Under the pieces are notes generated by a model. The model saw only the letters and a program-made list of their open reading frames with translations, had not been told where the DNA came from and did no database searches. From NCBI GenBank assembly GCA_949128115.1, contig OX421962.1:37781745-37845744 (forward strand): a stretch of DNA of 64,000 nucleotides. The letters run 5' to 3'. Positions 58,069 through 64,000 of this stretch are shown one piece after another (the first letter of the stretch is position 1; every line of letters starts with the position of its first letter). The DNA comes from Anaspis maculata (taxonomy: Eukaryota; Arthropoda; Insecta; Coleoptera; Scraptiidae). Made by a program: the position numbers and the translations under genes.

Positions 58069-61000
58069 CTGAAACAAAAAAATCGAAAAATTAACCATTT
58101 GCTCTGGAAAAAAAAACAATGCTGGCATTACCGATTCAAATTTGGATTTCCAGCGGAAATGAAGCATGCTATTGTGACAGCTTAAGTGTCGCATTTTTTT
58201 TGTACTAAAATTACTCAGAAGCATGTCACTACGTTATGTTTCAATAAATAAAAACAAAATCACTACTACTTGCTCATCACTCATAATAATACCGGAAAAC
58301 GCTAGACACTCCACAAAAATATCACAATAAGGACATTAAAAGTACACAATAATAAATCAAACACACCATTTTTAATAAAAAATAATAAAATACATAATAA
58401 ATGCCTTAATGAATGCATATTCAGCCTATATAATGTTTTACATCACTTAAACACTAATAATTTTTAAGTAACACTGGATGGTGGTGAAAATGATAAAAGC
58501 AGTATTGTTTTTTTTTGATGATTTTTTGTTCTGTAATATTATTGATCATTGAGCGTATCAGACATGTAATGAAATCATTTTTTACATAATGTATACACAT
58601 TATGACCATCATCATCATCATGAAAAAATAATCTGTTACAAAAAACTTACACATGTAAACTTATCATTTTCTAAATTGTTTATGTTTCTTTTAATTAAAA
58701 CCGCAACCTTAGAAATTGGATATTTAAAGAATTATCTAAAAATAATTCATATCGCAAGAATCTCAATCATCATTACAAAAATCAACAATATAACAAAATT
58801 ATCATTTGTTCTTTTTTCTTTCACATTTTGAACAGTTCAATATACAATAAATCCTTTTACAAAATGTACATGTGATCTCTTTTATTCAAGGACAGTACTT
58901 AGAAGTACAACAACAAAATAGTTATAACTAAATATTGCACATTTTATATTTATTTCAAATAGTTACAAGGTTGTTAGCACCAAACCTATATTATCACAAT
59001 CATTCCTGTTGCTCGCCCAACATTTTAAATTTCTCTTACAATACACAAGGCATTCCATGTAAATAGTAGTAGTTAGGATCTTCCAATTAGTGTAGAATTA
59101 ACAGATTGCACGTTTCCGAAAAAAAATTATATAAAACACAAAAATTTGACATTAATAAAAATCGAAATCAATTACATATTAAAAAAAAAACATTGCAACA
59201 ACACGCAAATGATATTACACCCCGCACAATAATAAAAATCTTTAGTACAATTATTATCGTAAACTAACAACATCAGTTTTCAAGAGATAAAAAAACATGC
59301 TCTTAATTAGGTTAATGCACTAGATTTATTATAAAATAAACATCTTGTGTGTATGTATATATTATGTATTATAATAAGCAAATCTTTTTTCTTAAAAATC
59401 AATACCCTTCAAACACCTCAAAACACCTAAAAAAAAAGAACCGACTTAACTAAGGTACAGTATCACGTGAAGTTGATCATCGAGAGAGATAGAGCAGACT
59501 CCTACACAATAGGCATTTTTTAACTATCAAAAGGCCGCCATTCTACAAGTTAAGAGAGATTCTTTCTACAGTATTTTGCGCGCAAGGAAAAACCCCACGC
59601 GACCGCGTTGAGTGTTTGAGTTTGAGAATATGAGGTAATATCAAATATATAATAATAAAATTGCACTTAAAATTACACAACTAGTTAGTTTGGCAATATT
59701 TAAATAATAATAATAAGATATATAAATTAAGTTAATACAAGGAGAATTGACTTGTAAAAGAATCTGGTTTTACATTCAATTTCTAAATATTTTTTAGTAG
59801 TAGTAATAATAATAATATAATGCGAAAACCCTCGATTAAACGGACGGGCGTATAAGCTACAATGAGTTCAAATATTTTTTGAGAGTCTCTTTTTTTCCGT
59901 TTCAAAAAAACTAAATGTTTTTCTTTCGCGTCTCTACTAGAAAAACGCGCGCGCAGACATACAGGGTTGGCAGCAGTCTCGAAAAAATCGAGAAGTTGCG
60001 TACATATTTCTAATAATTTTAATTTTTCAGTTTTCGTTTCATAAGAACTTCCGTTTCTTTTTTGCTACACAAAAATTGTTACGTCTTTGGCGAGTTACGT
60101 GTAAAATTACCAATTTTTTCGCGCCAGAAGCTGTGGTGTTTCAATTTTTCCGATAGAGTGTGCAGCTTTCCAACCGTGTTCCAAATGGACCCAAATATTT
60201 TATGATTTTCATCAACATAACTTTCACGAAGCACCATAAAATTGAATTTTTCATCACTGGTCAATTTTTTTTCTAGTCTGGTAAAAAATTAAAGAACTGC
60301 CTTTTCAATACCTTTCCTTTCTTGTTTTGTAATGAAGACGAGGTGTTGAGGATACCTTCCCTGGATACTTTCAACTATGCAACAAGCTACAAAGGTGTAC
60401 AGTATGTTTCTAATAGCGCGCGGTATTGTGCACTTGAACTGGTGAAAACTGGACGATCTTTCTTCCGTGATTCATAATACTTGTCAATATTTTTCAACTT
60501 TGGGCTTTTCTATGTAGAGCTGTATAATTTGTCCATATTTTCCTGTAGATATATTGTGTAGACCAAACTTGAAGATCTCCAAGTGTAAACCCACTGGAAA
60601 GCTCTTAGCTACTCTAGAAAAGTTACCGCTTGTCTTTCAAGTTTCGAGCTTTTTGGAAAAAAAAATGACAGATGAAATTGTCAGCTCTGAAAAAAAAGCA
60701 GCGTTGAAACGATTCGAATTTTTCAGAAGAATTCAGACGCCTAATATCTGTCGTTAAAAAATAAATAGTTTTATTTTAATGATGTCAAGAAACATACACA
60801 GGCAAAAAAATGACTGCACCTCTCACGGCCGGCCATAGCGAGATAGTGCGAGGCGAGAGGTTGAGAGGTTGTGGTAGTCAGAGAACTTTGTGATCAGAGA
60901 GCTCTGTTTATTGAATAATGTCGTTTGAGGAATCTAGGATGCTATGATGAAACATACTGACACGAAATACCCGGAACCTCAGATTACATTGGTGTTCATT

Positions 61001-63704
61001 TGCTACTTAGATGAAAGCTGGACACATCGTTGGTTCAATATTTAACTGACTTGAGGCCTTGAACATGTAAATTTTTTATTGACCTGACATCAGGTGAATG
61101 TCTGAATTGTCTTGTGAGATTCAATTGCTTTTTCAACTGCCATTTTACTCATGTTGGCAAGGTAACAAAGTGTCAGAAGATCATTCGCTTTTTCAAGTTA
61201 CAACTTGGTGAAAAAAAAAGGTTTTCTATAAATCTGCCAGAAAACGATCCAAATTATCATGATGTGGTTTTTACCGAAAACCTACAGATTTTGATTGGAA
61301 AATGATATTGTTACATCATTAAAGAACAAAAAAGTTACAGAAGATAAATTTCCAAGGGTAAACGGTGCTTCGGTACTTTCTGCAAAATGCACGAGCTCTG
61401 GGATCTCACAAAAAAACTTGCTTTAAGACGGTGACTTCAGCTTAACAAGTGTCACAAACGTCAATTATTTATTGATAGTTGAGTGAAAGATTGGAAAAAC
61501 TTTTTTCCAGATTCTTTTTATGATGATTTCTTTATTCCTTTATACCTGGACACTTTCTCATTACTTCCACTCTCCATCAACGTTTCAATTTAAATAAGTA
61601 AAATTATTCTTGAATGGAATCAAAGAAAATATGTACAGATTCTGAGTTAGAGACTTCATCATGGAAAATAAACCTGCAAAAATTTCCATTTTTCAAGCCT
61701 CAGACTGACAAAGAATTGACATTTCTATTTTCACATGTGAATTTTCTGGTGAAAAAAGAGCAGTTTGCTAGTCCTAGTTTGAATGTGAGAACTTCATTCA
61801 ACTGTGTAAATTAGGTTGAAGGCAAAACTACTTTACCTACTGCATTAGTAATAGAAACTAGAGATGGTTTGAATTAAAGTTATGACAATGGGAATGCTGT
61901 CCGGTATCCAGCAATAATTTAGTTCCACTTACGGAGTTATGTATGATTCGGTTACATATTTATGAATTTACGTTTCGAGGAATGTAACGCCGATAATCAA
62001 GAAAGAATACCAGTCACAAATGGTCAGGGTAGACGCAAGCTAAATGACAATATGATGTTAAGTAGCTTGTGAGATGGACTGGAGGTAGTAGGTCCTTTCG
62101 TTTCCTAACCAGGTTGGCTATGATCTACGTGCGTTCAGCTGCAATACATTAGCTTTTTCCGAGATGCCATCTCTAGTCAAACTGGCTTTCACGCTTGCAG
62201 GAAATATTTTGATGAAAGCTACCTGCGAAATGGTGTCAAAGTAATTTCATACATATGAAAAAAAAAAAGAAATTGTGCGATTTTTTAAACCAAATAAAAT
62301 ATTAATGAGATGTTATTTTTGAAAAAAAGAAATGTGTGCTGCAAAACACTTCATTGCATTCGTTCAAAACAATCAACGTTATATTTTAAGCCATATTCTT
62401 ATTATAAGGTTTCAAGAATAGCACAATTCCATTCTATTCTATGTGGGTCAAATCACCAAGGACTAACCAACTCCAAAGCCTTATGAAACGTATTTTCTAC
62501 TTTAGTTATGTTACGTAACTTTATCGTTCACATTAAGTTTCCAAAAATCAGGTAAAACTGCTCTTCTTTCTGTCCATAATGCAAGTGAATAAAAAATGTC
62601 GAGAAAACCATCCGCATTTGAGTACCTACCTACTTAAAACAATTTCACTCGTGAAATAAGCATGATATTTTGCTCATTGTAAAATCGTATTTTCGTCAAC
62701 ATAAGTTTTGGAAAGGCAGGCTTCAAGTTTTTTTTCAACTCTCGCATTAATTTGTGCTTACCAGACTAGCGAATGAAAAAATTGAACGAAACAAAACCGA
62801 CATCACTCAACTGCCGTTCTATCGAGAACTCTTGGAAAACCAGCTTCCGTTAGAAATTCTCTCGAAAAAACATCAAAAAATCTACTAAGCACGAATAAAT
62901 GTTGGTCAGCGGACCCTGTACGCCAACACCATGTTGTATAACATCACAGACTTTTTAAAAATCCTTAAGTTTACATTCCCACATTTCTCACACATCGCGC
63001 CATCAGTTCGAATGCAAACGAACACGCGCGCACCCGAAAAACTTAAAAACAAAGAAAACAAAAAACAAAACGCTCTCGCTTTGCCACATGCCACGTTTCC
63101 TAATTGACGAAGATGAACTTTTTTCATTATTAATTAAGAGACTAGAGTGAACCTTTTGCGTTTCGAATTTTCTATATCTTTCAATATTTTAATATAGGTA
63201 TATTATGAGAGGAGATCGACGACGACAGCGTTTAAAAATATCCTTGCATTGAAACAGCTTGAGAAAAATACCTTACATTAGCGCGGCGGGCGCGCACTAG
63301 CGCAGTATCTAGTGCCTTAGCCGGGCAGAATTTCAGTCATTGATTATTGTAAAAATTTCACTAGAAATACAATAATAGAGTAGGTTTAGTGGTCCGAAGA
63401 GGATGGCGCACGGGCCATCCCAAGTCTTTAGTAGAAGTAGTGAGTCTCGTAAAGGTACTTTATCATCCGTTGTTCAGTTACCATATTATATAACTTGGAG
63501 AAGAGTAGCAAGCAGCTCTGATGCTGTAGCAGCTCTAAAAACTTAGCTTCTGCTACGTTCTGGGTCGTGTTTCTGGTTGTTGTAGTAGGTTGGAGTAGTA
63601 GTAGTAGTAGCAGTAGTAGTTGTGGTGGTAGAGGTTGAGGTGTGAAACGGCGGCGGCTAAGGGCACAGCGCCCTGCAGTACAGGTAGTAGTAGTAGAGCC
63701 AAAA
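58069..63704 (-). other. Very AT-rich interval between alternative zinc-finger exons
   Basis: 3' UTR of the upstream exon plus intronic DNA leading to the next acceptor. No further C2H2 exon or conserved ORF was found. Notable only for an ATG-poor, A/T-homopolymer-rich composition and a GC-richer patch at 60820-60870 (CACGGCCGGCC). Compared with the rest of the window it is almost free of identifiable TEs. Confidence 0.5.
63585..63635. repeat. (GTA)n microsatellite
   Basis: Interrupted GTA/GTAGTAGCAGTAGTAG run just downstream of the stop codon of the 63.7-63.9 kb exon, with a second short (GTAGTAGTAG) run at 63684-63695. It creates long spurious ORFs on both strands. Confidence 0.8.
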
Positions 63705-63976
63705 TCAATCGGCCGAAGTGTCATTGGTAATCGAGGGTGCTTCGTACTTCCTGGTGTCGGGATTGTAGCGCGGGTGTTTGAATTTGCAATGGGTACGCAG
63801 GTTATCGCTGCGGGTATATGTGGCTCGGCACAGGGGACACTCAAACCTGCCCGGGAAGTGCACATGATAGTGGTTGCGAATGTGCGTCACTATTTTCCCA
63901 CACAATTTGCACCGGTGCAGGTTGCAGCCACCTGGCAGCTTGTCAAACGTTAGCCGCATGTGCCAGGTTTTTGAAC
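63705..63976 (-). CDS. fru: fruitless-type terminal zinc-finger exon (type B-like)
   Basis: First alternative terminal exon in transcription order. Acceptor tttgcag at 63977-63979, two bases of a split codon, then SKTWHMRLTFDKLPGGCN, and 89 residues in all. The fingers are CKLCGKIVTHIRNHYHVH (C-x2-C-x9-H-x3-H) and CPLCRATYTRSDNLRTH-CKFKH (x12). The HVHFPGRFECPLCRATYTRS linker is, from memory, near-identical to the Drosophila Fru type B exon, the most conserved of the set. A weakly acidic tail follows. It shares its splice phase with the exons at 57.9-58.1 and 56.4-56.6 kb, so all three can be joined to one upstream exon. Confidence 0.82.
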
Positions 63977-64000
63977 CTGCAAAAACGAAAACAGCAGTTT

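Noticed and set aside
63428..63865. 145-codon minus-strand ORF with a poly-Leu/Thr tail
   Set aside because: Overlaps the zinc-finger exon in another frame and runs through the (GTA)n tract.

Overview
This is an insect nuclear genomic window: spliced genes with GT-AG introns, about 60-65% AT, and a very high load of transposable elements (TEs). I cannot fix the species. The style (long introns packed with TIR elements, GTAC-rich microsatellites) would suit a hemipteran, but that is a weak inference. Nothing bacterial or CRISPR-like is present.

Layout. (1) 1029-4305, minus: a small SR splicing factor (Rbp1/SRSF3-7 type), three coding exons. (2) 4719-5798: a 1.08-kb hairpin repeat between it and the next gene. 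(3) 6243-18903, plus: HPS1 (BLOC-3 subunit), six coding exons totalling 597 codons. Its 8.5-kb third intron is a stack of nested TEs, and its fourth intron is a 74-nt minor-class AT-AC (U12-type) intron. (4) 19343-20287, minus: an Abro1/Abraxas-type BRISC scaffold. It is head-to-head with (5) RNF181, an E3 ubiquitin ligase at 20756-21300, plus. (6) 21.3-31.3 kb: TE-rich intergenic DNA with several long perfect-site palindromes. (7) 32659-33480, minus: an R3HDM4-like gene whose last exon I did not find. (8) 34.3-42.6 kb: an 8.2-kb composite in which three DNA transposons are nested, each with its own target-site duplication (8 bp, 9 bp, TA). (9) 42.7-47.0 kb: a defective Jockey-like LINE split by a 1.6-kb insertion. 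(10) 47.0-55.6 kb: a giant inverted repeat with further palindromes nested inside it. (11) 56354-63976, minus: three alternative terminal zinc-finger exons of a BTB-zinc-finger gene that I recognise as fruitless. The common 5' exons lie beyond the right edge.

The host genes are not a functional operon. Two neighbours (the BRISC scaffold and RNF181) share a short divergent promoter region and both belong to ubiquitin biology. The most notable observations are the AT-AC intron in HPS1, the three phase-matched zinc-finger exons, and the repeated cases where a nested insertion can be proved by its intact 'empty' site elsewhere in the same window.
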